64,000 nt of DNA from Cryobacterium arcticum (GCF_001679725.1 NZ_CP016282.1:1426001-1490000); one strand, 5' to 3'. Positions 51,259 to 62,044 are shown, numbered from the stretch's first letter. Notes: a model not told the origin generated them from the sequence alone. Numbers and translations are program-made.

Positions 51259-52163
51259 GTCAGGGACGCCGCGACCGGCAGGCGTGGGATCCAGCACCGC
51301 ACCGACTCCCGGTAACGCCGGAAGTCGGCGCCGAACCGGCGCTCGAGGTCGGCCTCTTCGTGTGGCCGGATGGCGTAGTTCCAGAGCACCGCACCGATGA
51401 TTGCGTAGACGACGACCACCCAGGACGACAGGATCAGGCCGACGGCCACCCCCTGCACGATGCTGGCGACGGCCATCGGGTTGCGCACCCACCGGTACGG
51501 GCCGGCGATCACAAGGGTGGTGGGCATCGCCGCGGGCAACGGGGTGCCGTTGCCGAGCGTCGACATGACCAGTGCCGACCAGATCCCCAGCAGGCTCGCG
51601 GCCACGAGCACGACACCGCCGATGGCGCCGGCGACGGCCGGGAACGGCAGCGCGATCGCCCAGCGCTGCTCGAGGGACGCAGCGACAAACGGAATCACGG
51701 CGAGGAAGAGCGCCCAGAAGACGGCGATCTGACCGAAGGTGGCGGCCAGGTGGGCGGCATGGGACGGCCGAGCGTTCGCCGGGCGAAAAGCGAACGGACC
51801 GCGGAGAAGCCATTCCGTGGGGATCCGGCCGAGCAACACGAGGCAGAGCGCGACGATCGATCCCGCGCTCGCGGCCACCATGGCGACGACACCCCAGCCG
51901 GCCTCCGCGGTGACGGTGGCGTATCCGGCCAGGCTGACGGCGACCAGGACGGTCCAGCCGGTGCTCACAATCGCGGCCCCGCGCACGCCCGCCGCGGCCA
52001 GCGCCGACGCCACGACGAAGAGGGGGATGTCGAGGACGGCGACGGCAACGGGGTTGAGGGCCCCGAGCGTCATCTCGCGCACGGCGGGGGAGGCGAAGAC
52101 CGCCACCCACCAGAGCGCTCCGGCGATCGCTTGTCCGGCGAAATACGTGCGTCCCCACCCCAT
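51255..52163 (-). CDS. Isoprenylcysteine carboxyl methyltransferase (ICMT)-like membrane protein
   Basis: A 302-residue protein with about eight hydrophobic spans. The C-terminal block GPYRWVRNPMAVASIVQGVA, then RPHEEADLERRFGADFRRYR and CWIPR, is the SAM-binding signature of ICMT/phospholipid-methyltransferase-like enzymes. The N-terminal half is an additional membrane region. The substrate is unknown; relatives methylate lipids or small thiols. Confidence 0.82.
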   Translation of the reverse strand: MGWGRTYFAGQAIAGALWWVAVFASPAVREMTLGALNPVAVAVLDIPLFVVASALAAAGVRGAAIVSTGWTVLVAVSLAGYATVTAEAGWGVVAMVAASAGSIVALCLVLLGRIPTEWLLRGPFAFRPANARPSHAAHLAATFGQIAVFWALFLAVIPFVAASLEQRWAIALPFPAVAGAIGGVVLVAASLLGIWSALVMSTLGNGTPLPAAMPTTLVIAGPYRWVRNPMAVASIVQGVAVGLILSSWVVVVYAIIGAVLWNYAIRPHEEADLERRFGADFRRYRESVRCWIPRLPVAASLT

Positions 52164-52201
52164 CTGCTCACCCTAACGGTGCTGCATGGCGCCCCGGGGG
52201 A

Positions 52202-52825
52202 TCAGTGGATGACCGCGAGCAGCACGCCGACGGCCACGAAGAGCACCCCGAAGACACGGTTCAGCGCCTGTTGGCCTCGGGCGTCGCGGGTGAAGCGCTG
52301 GAACGAGCGCGCTGTGCCGGCGAAGAAGAACCACATCACGAGAATGTCGATCACCACGACCGTGCCGGCCACGATCAGGTACTGCGCCGGCAGGGGGCGG
52401 TCGACGCGGATGAACTGGGGCAGGAACGCGAGGAAGAACACGATGGCCTTGGGGTTGAGCATGTTCACCCACAGCCCGCGCCGGAACATCGACCAGCGCG
52501 GCTCATGGCTCAGGGCCCGGACCTGCTCGGCGTCGAGGTCGGGTGTGGCCAGGAACTGCCGGATGCCCAGATAGACGAGGTAGGCGGCGCCCGCGTAGCG
52601 GATGACGTTGAACGCGAGCGGCGAACTGGCCACGAGCAGGCCGACCCCCAGTGCCACGATCACGATGTGGATGAGCAACGCGGCCTGCTGGCCGAGGATG
52701 CCCCAAATGGACCGGCGGAACCCGGCATTGAGGGCGTTGCTCATGGTGTTGATGGCCCCGGCGCCCGGCGTGAAACTGATCAGGGTGCCCGCGCCGACCA
52801 GGGCCACCCAGAGGGAAAACTGCAT
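52202..52825 (-). CDS. LysE-family amino-acid exporter
   Basis: A 207-residue, six-span protein of the LysE/RhtB family. SFTPGAGAINTMSNALNAGF is the conserved first loop (family form TPGP), and FRRGLWVNMLNPKAIVFFLA with FLPQFI is the second signature. It exports amino acids or related metabolites; substrate unknown. TAGGAT ends six bases before the ATG. Confidence 0.9.
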   Translation of the reverse strand: MQFSLWVALVGAGTLISFTPGAGAINTMSNALNAGFRRSIWGILGQQAALLIHIVIVALGVGLLVASSPLAFNVIRYAGAAYLVYLGIRQFLATPDLDAEQVRALSHEPRWSMFRRGLWVNMLNPKAIVFFLAFLPQFIRVDRPLPAQYLIVAGTVVVIDILVMWFFFAGTARSFQRFTRDARGQQALNRVFGVLFVAVGVLLAVIH

Positions 52826-52917
52826 CCGCTCATCCTAGTTTCCGGGCGAGTGCGGGAGTTCGCTGAGAGTCCGGCCCTGGGCTCCCGTTTGCCCTGTCGA
52901 TCGGCCCCGCCAGACTA

Positions 52918-52940
52918 TATCGTTGAGTATCGTTAGCGAT
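52918..52940. promoter_or_regulatory. Candidate PadR operator
   Basis: TATCGTT occurs twice at 10-bp spacing (52918 and 52928), and the second copy forms ATCG-TTAG-CGAT (52929-52940). The elements lie 18-40 bp before the PadR start and suit autorepression. Confidence 0.45.
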
Positions 52941-52957
52941 TCACGAAGGAGATCATC

Positions 52958-53503
52958 ATGGGCACTTCCTTTCCCAGCAGTGGGTTCGGCGCCGGCATGA
53001 ACGCCGATGGCATGTGGCAGGCGATGGAGCAGTTGCGCTCCAAGTTCGAGAAGCGCGTCGGCACCCGCATGGGCCGCGGCGACGTGCGCGAAGCGGTGCT
53101 GAGCCTGCTCGCCGAGCAGCCGATGCACGGCTACCAGATCATCCACGAGATCGAGGAGCGCAGCGGCGGAACCTGGAAGCCCAGCGCCGGCTCCGTCTAC
53201 CCGACCCTGCAGCTGCTGGCTGACGAGGGGCTCATCAGCGCCGAGGAGTCCAACGGTCGCAAGACCTACTCCCTCACAGACGCGGGCCGCGAGGAGGTCG
53301 CCGGTTCGGCCGGATCGACGCCGTGGGCGCCGGAGGGCGCGACCGAGGACGCCAAGTTCACCGCCCTGCCCAAGGCCGGCATCGAGCTGGCCCAGGCCGC
53401 CGCGCAGGTGGGCCGCACCGGGTCGCCGGAGCAGATCAAGCAGGCCGTGGCCGCTATCGACGAAGCACGTCGGCGGATTTACTCGATCCTCGCCCAGGAC
53501 TGA
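52958..53503 (+). CDS. PadR-family transcriptional regulator
   Basis: A 181-residue PadR repressor. After a flexible, glycine-rich start comes the winged helix: RGDVREAVLSLLAEQPMHGY, QIIHEIEERSGGTWKPSAGS and VYPTLQLLADEGLI. The C-terminal helices are shorter than in classical PadR. GAAGGAGAT precedes the ATG. The next gene, an ABC1 kinase, starts three bases after its stop, so the two form an operon, probably autorepressed. Confidence 0.92.
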   Translation: MGTSFPSSGFGAGMNADGMWQAMEQLRSKFEKRVGTRMGRGDVREAVLSLLAEQPMHGYQIIHEIEERSGGTWKPSAGSVYPTLQLLADEGLISAEESNGRKTYSLTDAGREEVAGSAGSTPWAPEGATEDAKFTALPKAGIELAQAAAQVGRTGSPEQIKQAVAAIDEARRRIYSILAQD

Positions 53504-53506
53504 CGG

Positions 53507-55219
<1,713 letters not shown>

Positions 55220-55232
55220 CGACCGTGCTGGC

Positions 55233-55610
55233 TCAGCTCGGGGCGCCACCGCGCACTGCACGGATGATCTGTGCCAACGCCAACCCGCCGGCGGTCACCA
55301 CGGGCACCGCCACCACCAGCAGTGCGATCAGATTGGGCCGGAACATCAGTCCGTTCCGTCCGTTGACGTACGCTCCGATCGGCACCGAGTAGCCGCCGCC
55401 GCCGCCGCCGCGCCCCTCGCCGACGCTCATGCCCGCCGGGCCGATGCCGCCCTCGGGCATCTCGCTGGAGCCCTCGCCGGCGCCGAAACCGAAGCCGACG
55501 AGTGCGACGGGAACGAGTTCCTGCCCACCCACCGTGGTCTTCTCGCCGTACGCCAATTTCGCGCCCCAGGAGGGCACTGATTCCGCCAGTTTCTCGATGA
55601 GGTTTGCCAT
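55233..55610 (-). CDS. GerW/YtfJ-family protein
   Basis: A 125-residue protein with the GerW-type core GEKTTVGGQELVPVALVGFG, a glycine-rich stretch (GEGRGGGGGGYSVPIGAYV), and a C-terminal membrane span (LIALLVVAVPVVTAGGLALA). In Bacillus the family is needed for spore germination. Here it must have another role, as this lineage does not sporulate. ATG 55610 starts at MANLIEKL, the family norm; a start nine codons earlier is possible. Confidence 0.78.
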   Translation of the reverse strand: MANLIEKLAESVPSWGAKLAYGEKTTVGGQELVPVALVGFGFGAGEGSSEMPEGGIGPAGMSVGEGRGGGGGGYSVPIGAYVNGRNGLMFRPNLIALLVVAVPVVTAGGLALAQIIRAVRGGAPS

Positions 55611-55682
55611 GGGCCGAACGGTACGCCCGTTCGCCACGGCTGGCTACGGCCCACCGGCATCCGCGGCGGGCTGGCGGGGCGG

Positions 55683-56378
55683 CTACTGGGGCTGCTGCCG
55701 GCTCACCATCTCGGTGATCCAGATCGGTGCGTACGGCGAGGTGCAGCCCGGGGGAGTCGGGTAGTCCTTGAGCACCTGCAGGCGTTCGCCGATGGCCAGG
55801 GCCCGGGCACGATACTCAGCGTGTTCGATGCCGATCTGGGCCAGGCAGTGGTTCATCGCCCATTGCAGGCGGTCCGGGGCATCCTTCATCTCGGCCTCGA
55901 TGCGGTCGAGTAGCCCGGGCAGGTCGAGGCCGTCGGGAGTCTTCGCCACCCGGTCCGTGGTGAGGGCCCAGCCGGCGCTCGCGACCACCGGGTCGCCGTC
56001 GTCGAACCAGAGCACCCGCAGGGCTTCCACGTGCGGGTTCTTCTTCACGACGTAGTTGACCAGCCAGTCCTGCACCTTGGGCGTTCCCGCGTCGCGCAGC
56101 ATGCCGTCCAGCTCGCCCTGCTCGAACGCCTTCGGCCGGCAGATGAGCACCGCCAGCAGTCGCGCGGCGGTGTCGCCGGTCGCCCACAGGTCGCGGGCCA
56201 GCTCCGGTTGGGTCTTGAGGCGCTTGGCGACCCCGCGCAACCGGGTGAGATTCACGCCGTGGTCGTCGCCGTGATTGGCGTTCACCGCACGGACCTTCGG
56301 GTCGTCAAGCTGCGCCAACTCGGCCAGCACCTCACCCAGCACGTCGTCGGTGGTCGTGCCGGCAGTCACCTGAGCCAT
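55683..56378 (-). CDS. DNA alkylation repair (AlkD-like HEAT) protein
   Basis: A 231-residue all-helical protein similar to AlkD-like DNA glycosylases: NANHGDDHGVNLTRLRGVAK, LARDLWATGDTAARLLAVLI, and VQDWLVNYVVKKNPHVEALR. The HEAT-like helices bind DNA in AlkD proteins. This form belongs to a shorter, uncharacterised branch, so alkylpurine excision is inferred. AGGAGA lies before the ATG. Confidence 0.75.
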   Translation of the reverse strand: MAQVTAGTTTDDVLGEVLAELAQLDDPKVRAVNANHGDDHGVNLTRLRGVAKRLKTQPELARDLWATGDTAARLLAVLICRPKAFEQGELDGMLRDAGTPKVQDWLVNYVVKKNPHVEALRVLWFDDGDPVVASAGWALTTDRVAKTPDGLDLPGLLDRIEAEMKDAPDRLQWAMNHCLAQIGIEHAEYRARALAIGERLQVLKDYPTPPGCTSPYAPIWITEMVSRQQPQ

Positions 56379-56437
56379 CGCCGTCTCCTGTCGCTCGTGT
56401 GTGCAATCCAGCCTAGGACGGCCGTGCGAGCGGTGGT

Positions 56438-56485
56438 GTCACATGTTGTTTACCCAACGGGCCCATCTCGAAACATGCCGGAAAC
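56438..56485. promoter_or_regulatory. Possible GlnR-like sites upstream of amt
   Basis: GTCAC-N6-TTTAC (56438-56453) and GAAAC-N6-GAAAC (56470-56485) resemble halves of the actinobacterial GlnR consensus (gTnAC-N6-GaAAC). They lie 90-140 bp before the ammonium transporter start, where nitrogen control is expected. The match is loose. Confidence 0.35.
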
Positions 56486-56574
56486 AAAACAGCCAGTCAG
56501 ACGAAACGAACGCGGGCCAAGCTGTGGCGTATCCGACGCTACGCCCAGCGTCTCTTGCAGAGAGGTCCTTCGAA

Positions 56575-57843
56575 ATGGATCAAGGTAATACAGCTTTCCT
56601 CCTCATATGTGCTGCTCTCGTCTTGCTCATGACGCCGGGACTCGCGTTCTTCTACGGCGGACTCGTCAAAGCCAAGAGCGTCATCAGCATGATGATGCTG
56701 AGCTTCGGCGCGATGGGTCTCATCGGAGTGCTCTGGGTGCTGTACGGCTACGCGATCGCATTCCCGGGGTCTGAAGGACTCATCTTCCCCTGGTCGATCG
56801 ACTCGTCGGCGCTGGGCCTGTCCAGCCTGGTCGAGGTGCCAGAGGGCGCCGCCTACCCGCCGCTCGCGTTCGTCGCCTTCCAGGCCACCTTCGCCATCAT
56901 CACGGTGGCCCTGGTCTCCGGTGCGATCGCCGACCGGGCCAAGTTCGGCTCCTGGATGATCTTCGCCACCATCTGGGCGACCGTCGTCTACTTCCCCGTG
57001 GCCAGCTGGGTGTTCAACTTCGGCCTCGCCGACGACGGCAGCTTCGCTTACGGCGGCTGGATCACCTACGGCATGCAGGAGTGGTTCGGCGTCGGCGCGA
57101 TCGACTTCGCCGGTGGAACCGCCGTGCACATCAACGCCGGTGCGGCCGCCCTGGCCCTGGCCCTGGTCCTCGGCAAACGAGTCGGCTTCCAGAAGGGCGT
57201 CAGCGTTCCGCACAACCCGCCGTTCGTGCTGCTCGGCGCCGGCCTGCTCTGGTTCGGCTGGTTCGGCTTCAACGCCGGCTCCGAGCTCGCCGCCGACGGC
57301 ACCGCCGCGCTGGCCTTCGTCAACACGATCGCCGCCCCGGCCGCCGCCCTGCTTGCCTGGCTCGTTGTGGAGAAGATCAAGGACGGCAAGCCGACCTCCG
57401 TCGGTGCCGCCTCCGGTGCCGTCGCCGGCCTCGTCGCGATCACCCCGGCCTGCGCCTCGCTGCAGCCGATCTGGGCCATCCTGCTCGGCCTTCTCGCCGG
57501 CGCCGTCTGCGCCCTGGCGATCGAGCTGAAGTTCAAGCTCGGCTTCGACGACTCGCTCGACGTCGTGGGCATTCACCTCGTCGGCGGTTTGCTCGGAACC
57601 CTGTACCTGGGCTTCTTCGCCAACGGCACCGGCCTCTTCGTCGGCGGTGACGGTACCCAGCTGCTGGTGCAGGCCATCGCCGCGTTCTCCGTGCTGATCT
57701 ACTCCTTCGTGCTCGCCTACGTCATCGGCTTCGCGATCGAGAAGACCGTCGGCTTCCGCGTCAAGAACGAAGACGAGATCGCCGGCATCGACACCGTCGT
57801 GCACGGCGAAGAGGGCTACGTCCTCGCCGACCGTCAGGCCTGA
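56575..57843 (+). CDS. amt: Ammonium transporter (Amt family)
   Basis: A 422-residue, eleven-span channel. FYGGLVKAKSVISMMMLSF opens the fold. The twin pore histidines are His185 (GTAVHINAGAAALALAL) and His334 (VVGIHLVGGLLG). WFGWFGFNAGSELAADGTAA is also conserved. It imports ammonium across the membrane. ATG 56575 fits the family start; the open frame upstream is not conserved. No glnK or glnD gene follows, since a strong terminator lies directly behind it. Confidence 0.95.
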   Translation: MDQGNTAFLLICAALVLLMTPGLAFFYGGLVKAKSVISMMMLSFGAMGLIGVLWVLYGYAIAFPGSEGLIFPWSIDSSALGLSSLVEVPEGAAYPPLAFVAFQATFAIITVALVSGAIADRAKFGSWMIFATIWATVVYFPVASWVFNFGLADDGSFAYGGWITYGMQEWFGVGAIDFAGGTAVHINAGAAALALALVLGKRVGFQKGVSVPHNPPFVLLGAGLLWFGWFGFNAGSELAADGTAALAFVNTIAAPAAALLAWLVVEKIKDGKPTSVGAASGAVAGLVAITPACASLQPIWAILLGLLAGAVCALAIELKFKLGFDDSLDVVGIHLVGGLLGTLYLGFFANGTGLFVGGDGTQLLVQAIAAFSVLIYSFVLAYVIGFAIEKTVGFRVKNEDEIAGIDTVVHGEEGYVLADRQA

Positions 57844-57859
57844 CCACCACCACCATCGA

Positions 57860-57897
57860 GCTGTGCAGGGCGGATGACCGCCCTGCACAGCCGTTTT
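57860..57897 (+). terminator. Intrinsic terminator of amt
   Basis: A perfect 14-bp stem (GCTGTGCAGGGCGG / CCGCCCTGCACAGC) with an ATGA loop is followed by CGTTTT. It is the most classical rho-independent terminator in the window, 16 bases after the stop. Confidence 0.88.
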
Positions 57898-57936
57898 CCC
57901 GGCCGTGATCCCAGCGGAGCACGCCGATCGAGTGAA

Positions 57937-58551
57937 ATGACTACGACCAGCGCATCCCAGCCGCCGCATCCGCACCAGATCGTGCATTTCGGCCGCCTGC
58001 CACGCCTACCGCTCGAGGAGGGCGAGGGCGGTACGAGAGAGATCTGGACCGCGTCGGTACCGGGGCTCGACTTCATCTGGCAGTTGAAGCTGCTGGAGCT
58101 GCGTGGCCCCACCGCCACCCTGCGCGCCCCGTCCCATATGCACCAGCTCGCGGTGGGGATGTCCGGCCCGCAGGTGCTGGCCGGCCCCGTGAAGCGTCAG
58201 CTGCCGTTGCGCCGCGACCAGGCGATGCTCGTTCGCTCACCGACCACCGTCTTCCGCCGGCCGCGGTTGCGCATGGCGGGGGCGAGCCGGGTGCTCGTCC
58301 TCACCTTCGTCAGCGACGGGCCGGACCCCACCTTCAGCTTCGACACGCTCTCCGGGACGGCCAGTCTCCCGGCCGACACCCGGGCGGTCATCGTGCTGGA
58401 GGGCGCTCTCGATCTCGCCGGAGACGCCGTCCCGAGCGAGTCGGCGCTGATCGTGGCGCCGGGAGCACCCCGGCCGGTCGTAGACGGGCACGCGAGACTC
58501 GTGATCCTATCGTTGGATGACTCGACGGTGGCGGTCGCCGAGACGCCGTGA
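57937..58551 (+). CDS. HutD-like / cupin-fold protein
   Basis: A 204-residue protein. RLPRLPLEEGEGGTREIWTA followed by DFIWQLKLLELRG resembles the start of HutD proteins (PWKNGGGTTREI and DFDWRLSIAEV). The remainder is rich in beta strands, as in a bicupin. HutD belongs to histidine-use operons, but no hut gene is near, so the true role is open. The start was placed at ATG 57937; an in-frame ATG 21 codons upstream lies in the amt terminator and is rejected. Confidence 0.5.
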   Translation: MTTTSASQPPHPHQIVHFGRLPRLPLEEGEGGTREIWTASVPGLDFIWQLKLLELRGPTATLRAPSHMHQLAVGMSGPQVLAGPVKRQLPLRRDQAMLVRSPTTVFRRPRLRMAGASRVLVLTFVSDGPDPTFSFDTLSGTASLPADTRAVIVLEGALDLAGDAVPSESALIVAPGAPRPVVDGHARLVILSLDDSTVAVAETP

Positions 58552-58557
58552 CCCTCC

Positions 58558-59412
58558 TCAGCGGGAGTCGTGCGCCGGGCTGAACGTCTGCTGACCGAGC
58601 ACAGCCAGGAGCTCCAGTTTCTCTGCCGCCTCGCTGCGCGGAGCCGCCGTGAGGATGAGCAGGGCCTGCCCCTGGTCCTCGGTGAACAGGGCCTGGCAAT
58701 CCAGGTCGATCGGGCCCAACTCGGCGTGAATCAGGGTCTTGTGATCCTCGAACCGGGTCGCGACCTCGTGCAGCTCCCAAATCTCGGTGAACTCGGGGCT
58801 CACCTTGTGCAGTTCCCGCACCAACACGCCGGCGCGGGAGCGCGGCCCGGCGGCTCCCAGCGCCACCCGGAGACTGGACGTCTGGGCCCTGCCCTGCCGG
58901 TGCCGGTCGGCAACCGGATAGATCTCCCGCTCGGCGGGCTCCGTGAACCAGCGGTAGACGCTGCTCCGGGCCAGCCCGGTGTGCCGGGAGTGATCGCCGA
59001 GCAGCGCCGCACCCAGCCGGTTCTGCGCCAGGGTCTCGCCCAGGCTGGAGAGGATGAGGGCCGGGGTGTGCTCGAGCCGGTCGAACACCCGCAGCAGCGC
59101 GGGGGAGACGTGGTTGTCCTGCGGGGTGCGCGCGGGCACATTGTGCCCGGCCAGCCGGTACAGGTAGTCGCGCTCGTCGCTGCTGAGCCGGATGGCCCGG
59201 GCCAGCGCTGACAGCATCTGCTCGGAGGGTTGTGGGCTGCGCGCCTGCTCCATCCGCACGTAGTAGTCCGCGGACATCCCGGCCAGTGCGGCGACCTCTT
59301 CGCGGCGCAACCCCGGTACCAGCCGTCGTGCTCCGGTGGAGAGCCCCACGTCTTCGGGGCGCAGCCCGGCGCGGCGGGTGCGGAGAAACGCGGCGAGGGC
59401 TGGTTGATCCAT
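58558..59412 (-). CDS. XRE-family regulator with MmyB-like ligand-binding domain
   Basis: A 284-residue regulator of the same class as the one at 16948-17802. The HTH is PGLRREEVAALAGMSADYYV with RMEQARSPQPS, and the ligand domain contains LGETLAQNRLGAALLGDHSR and FTEIWELHEVATRFEDHKTL. ATG 59412 (MDQPALAAFLRTRR) fits the family start; an ATG six codons upstream is possible. It is divergent from an SDR gene 101 bp away, the common target arrangement for this class. Confidence 0.9.
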   Translation of the reverse strand: MDQPALAAFLRTRRAGLRPEDVGLSTGARRLVPGLRREEVAALAGMSADYYVRMEQARSPQPSEQMLSALARAIRLSSDERDYLYRLAGHNVPARTPQDNHVSPALLRVFDRLEHTPALILSSLGETLAQNRLGAALLGDHSRHTGLARSSVYRWFTEPAEREIYPVADRHRQGRAQTSSLRVALGAAGPRSRAGVLVRELHKVSPEFTEIWELHEVATRFEDHKTLIHAELGPIDLDCQALFTEDQGQALLILTAAPRSEAAEKLELLAVLGQQTFSPAHDSR

Positions 59413-59513
59413 GCCTCCATCATCCGTCATCGGCGCCGGGCAGGACAGGGACCGGCAGTCCTACGACAACGGCTCCTCTCCCGCCCACGGCGCCCGCGCC
59501 GCACACTCGACTC

Positions 59514-60260
59514 ATGAACATCACCGGAAACACCATCTTCATTCCCGGCGCCACGTCGGGCATCGGACTCGCCCTAGCCCTGCGCTTGCAGGCGGCCGGC
59601 AACACCGTCGTGATCGGCGGCCGCCGCACCGACGTGCTGGAGCGCCTCGCCGCCGAGCACGGACTCGCCAGTGTCAGCATCGACACCACCGACCCGGCCT
59701 CGGTGCTCGCCGCCCGCGACCAGGTGCTGGCCCAGCATCCCGACCTGAACGTGCTCGTGGCCATGGCCGGGGTAATGAACGCTGAAGACGTGCGGGGCGG
59801 GACCTTCTTGGCGGAGGCCGAGCGCATCGTCGACACCAACATCAATGGACCGTTGCGTTTGATCGCGGCCTTCATCGACCACCTGCAAACCCGGCCGCAC
59901 GCCACCCTGATGACGGTCTCCTCGGGTCTCGCCCACACGCCGCTCGCGTACACCCCCACGTACAACGGGACGAAGGCCTTCATCCACCGGTACAGCGAGT
60001 CCGTCCGTCTGCAACTCGCGGGCACCTCGGTGCAGGTCATCGAGCTGGTGCCGCCGGCGGTACAGACCGAACTCATGGCCGGCAACTCGGCGAACGCCCA
60101 CTTCATGCCTCTCGACGCCTTCGCCGACGAGGTCATGGGCTTGCTGGAGTCCCAGCCGGATGCGCGGGAGATCCTGGTCGACACCGTGAAGTTCCTCCGC
60201 TTCGCCGAGGTGGAGGGGCGTTACCCGGCCGCCGTCGCCGCGCTCAACTCGGCCGCGTAG
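59514..60260 (+). CDS. Short-chain dehydrogenase/reductase (DltE-like)
   Basis: A 248-residue SDR. The cofactor motif is FIPGATSGIGLALALRL (G12-G18), and the catalytic residues are Ser137/138 in MTVSSGLAH, Tyr150 in YNGTKAF and Lys154. It resembles the DltE-like subgroup, often divergent from MmyB-type regulators as here. CACACT ends six bases before the ATG. Substrate unknown. Confidence 0.92.
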   Translation: MNITGNTIFIPGATSGIGLALALRLQAAGNTVVIGGRRTDVLERLAAEHGLASVSIDTTDPASVLAARDQVLAQHPDLNVLVAMAGVMNAEDVRGGTFLAEAERIVDTNINGPLRLIAAFIDHLQTRPHATLMTVSSGLAHTPLAYTPTYNGTKAFIHRYSESVRLQLAGTSVQVIELVPPAVQTELMAGNSANAHFMPLDAFADEVMGLLESQPDAREILVDTVKFLRFAEVEGRYPAAVAALNSAA

Positions 60261-60269
60261 CCGGGCCGA

Positions 60270-60304
60270 CGGCCAGGCGGGGGTGATCGGCACCCGCCTG
60301 GCCG
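60270..60304. terminator. Bidirectional hairpin between SDR and GAPDH genes
   Basis: CGGCCAGGCGGG pairs perfectly with CCCGCCTGGCCG (12 bp) around an 11-base loop, between the convergent SDR and GAPDH stop codons. Confidence 0.8.
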
Positions 60305-60323
60305 GTCCGGCGCGACCCGGACC

Positions 60324-61319
60324 TTACCGGGCCAGGCGTGCCGCCGTCTCGGCAAGCCGCATGGAGAAGCCGGCCTCGTTGTCGTACCAGGCGGCGACGG
60401 AGACCATGCCGTTGAACGACTGGGTGAGCGGCAGATCCACGATCGAGGAGTGCGGGTCGCCCACGATCCGCGCGGAGGTCCACTCGTCCTCGAAGACGTC
60501 GAGGATGCCGGCCAACGGGCCGGTCGTCGCGGCAGCCCGGAACAGGTCGCGGAGCGCTTCGGTGGAGATCTCGCGGTCCGGCAGCACGTTGAGTTCCACG
60601 ATGCTTCCGGTGCGCACCGGCACGCGGTAGGCCTTCCCGGTGATCTTGAGGTCGGGCCAGATGAAGCCCAGCGCCTTGGCGGCACCGGAGGAGGACGGGA
60701 TGATGTTCTCCGCGCCCGCCCAGGAATCGCGCCGGCTCGCCATGGGCTGGTCGGTCAGCGACTGCGTGTTCGTGTACGCGTGCACGGTCGAGAAGACACC
60801 GTACTTGATGCCGGTGTTCTCCAGCAGAACCTTCACGACCGCCGCGAGGGCGTTCGTGGTGCAGCTGGCCATGCTGATGATCTTGTGGGTGTCGGCGTCG
60901 AAGTCGTCGAGGTTGATGCCCGGCAGCAGCACCGCGTCGCAGTCGGCGGCGGTCTTACTCGGGCCGCTGATCAGCACCCGCGTCGCGCCGTTCTCCAGGT
61001 GGCGGGTCGCCGCTTCCCGGGTGACGCCGCGGCCGCTGCAGTCGATGACCAGGTCGACGCCCAGGGCGCGCCAGTCGGGCAGGGCCTCCCGGGAATTCAC
61101 GTAGCTGATCTTCCGGCCGTCGATGGAGATGGACGCGTCGTCCTCGGAGGCGACTCCCGGCCAGCGACCGTAGTTGGTGTCGACCTCGAGCAGGGCCGCG
61201 AGGGTGCCGGCCGGTGCGATGTCGCACACGACGGTCGGAAAGAAGAGGTCGTTGCGCACGGCGCTGCGCAGCAGCTGGCGCCCGATGCGCCCGAAACCGT
61301 AGATGGCAATGTTGGTCAT
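60324..61319 (-). CDS. gap: Glyceraldehyde-3-phosphate dehydrogenase
   Basis: A 331-residue GAPDH. The NAD motif is IAIYGFGRIGRQLLRSA, the catalytic Cys153 lies in MASCTTNALAA, and the phosphate site is TGKAYRVPVRTGSIVELNVL; the C-terminus has SVAAWYDNEAGFSMRLAE. It converts glyceraldehyde-3-phosphate to 1,3-bisphosphoglycerate. It is not next to pgk or tpiA, and it differs from typical glycolytic actinobacterial enzymes at several conserved points (for example DIAPAGTLAALLEVDTNYGR instead of the usual NDL-D-LAHLLKYDS). It may be a second, specialised copy. Confidence 0.93.
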   Translation of the reverse strand: MTNIAIYGFGRIGRQLLRSAVRNDLFFPTVVCDIAPAGTLAALLEVDTNYGRWPGVASEDDASISIDGRKISYVNSREALPDWRALGVDLVIDCSGRGVTREAATRHLENGATRVLISGPSKTAADCDAVLLPGINLDDFDADTHKIISMASCTTNALAAVVKVLLENTGIKYGVFSTVHAYTNTQSLTDQPMASRRDSWAGAENIIPSSSGAAKALGFIWPDLKITGKAYRVPVRTGSIVELNVLPDREISTEALRDLFRAAATTGPLAGILDVFEDEWTSARIVGDPHSSIVDLPLTQSFNGMVSVAAWYDNEAGFSMRLAETAARLAR

Positions 61320-61612
61320 GGTGTGTGCCTTTCGTCAGGGAATGGAGTACCGGCCGATTCGTCGGGACACGACCCGGCGGTCAATCTGCGGCGTCGCGGA
61401 CCGGCCACGGGACACGCGACGTCATCGTCGCTCATCCTCTGGCCGGTTCCGGGCGCTGTCAATGAAAACTGTCGTGAACGTTCGGGAGGGTCGGCCGGGA
61501 CCTACACCAGTCCACTTGCCGCGGCCACGGCTTTACCTGGGGGGCGATCACGTAAGCCTGCGGATCCATGCCCGGATCGGGCACCCGTCCGCTCACGGCC
61601 GTGCCCGGCCAT
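61320..61612. other. Upstream region of gap
   Basis: No gene is seen in these 293 bp. TTGACA lies on the minus strand at 61462-61457 and may be the -35 of the gap promoter, though no good -10 follows at 17 bp. Several GC-rich dyads (for example CGGCCGTGCC) occur near the VOC gene end and could terminate transcripts. Confidence 0.35.
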
Positions 61613-62044
61613 TCAGCCGAAGCTGACGGCTCCGTCTGCCGCGACGTGCCAGCCGGGGTTGTGTGCGATCTCCCAGATGATGCCGTTGGGGTCCTGCACG
61701 TGGGCGTGGAAGATGCCGCCGAACGCACCGTCCTGCGGGGCCTTGATCACCCGGCCGCCCGCGGCGGTCATCGCCGTGACCACGGCGTGCACCTCGTCTG
61801 GACCCCCGACGTTGTGCGAGAGGGTCACGCCCGATACGACGGAGTGGTCAGTTCCGGTGGCGAGGTCCCGGTTGAACTTCTCGGCGTCGAAGAGGCCGAG
61901 CACCGTGCCGGGGGCGACCTGGTAGAAGATGATCTCGCCCGGCACATCGACCAGTGGAGTCCAGCCCAGCGCCGTGGAGTAGAAGCTCCGCGCCGCGGCC
62001 AGGTCCGCCGTGGCGAAGGTGATGACGTGCACGTTCTGGTTCAC
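61613..62044 (-). CDS. VOC-superfamily protein (glyoxalase/bleomycin-resistance type)
   Basis: A 143-residue glyoxalase-fold protein: [40 protein letters not shown] and [20 protein letters not shown], with a potential metal ligand Glu in [12 protein letters not shown] 62044 has CGGAGG upstream and overlaps the stop of a truncated TetR gene (GTGA). Function unknown. Confidence 0.87.
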   Translation of the reverse strand: MNQNVHVITFATADLAAARSFYSTALGWTPLVDVPGEIIFYQVAPGTVLGLFDAEKFNRDLATGTDHSVVSGVTLSHNVGGPDEVHAVVTAMTAAGGRVIKAPQDGAFGGIFHAHVQDPNGIIWEIAHNPGWHVAADGAVSFG

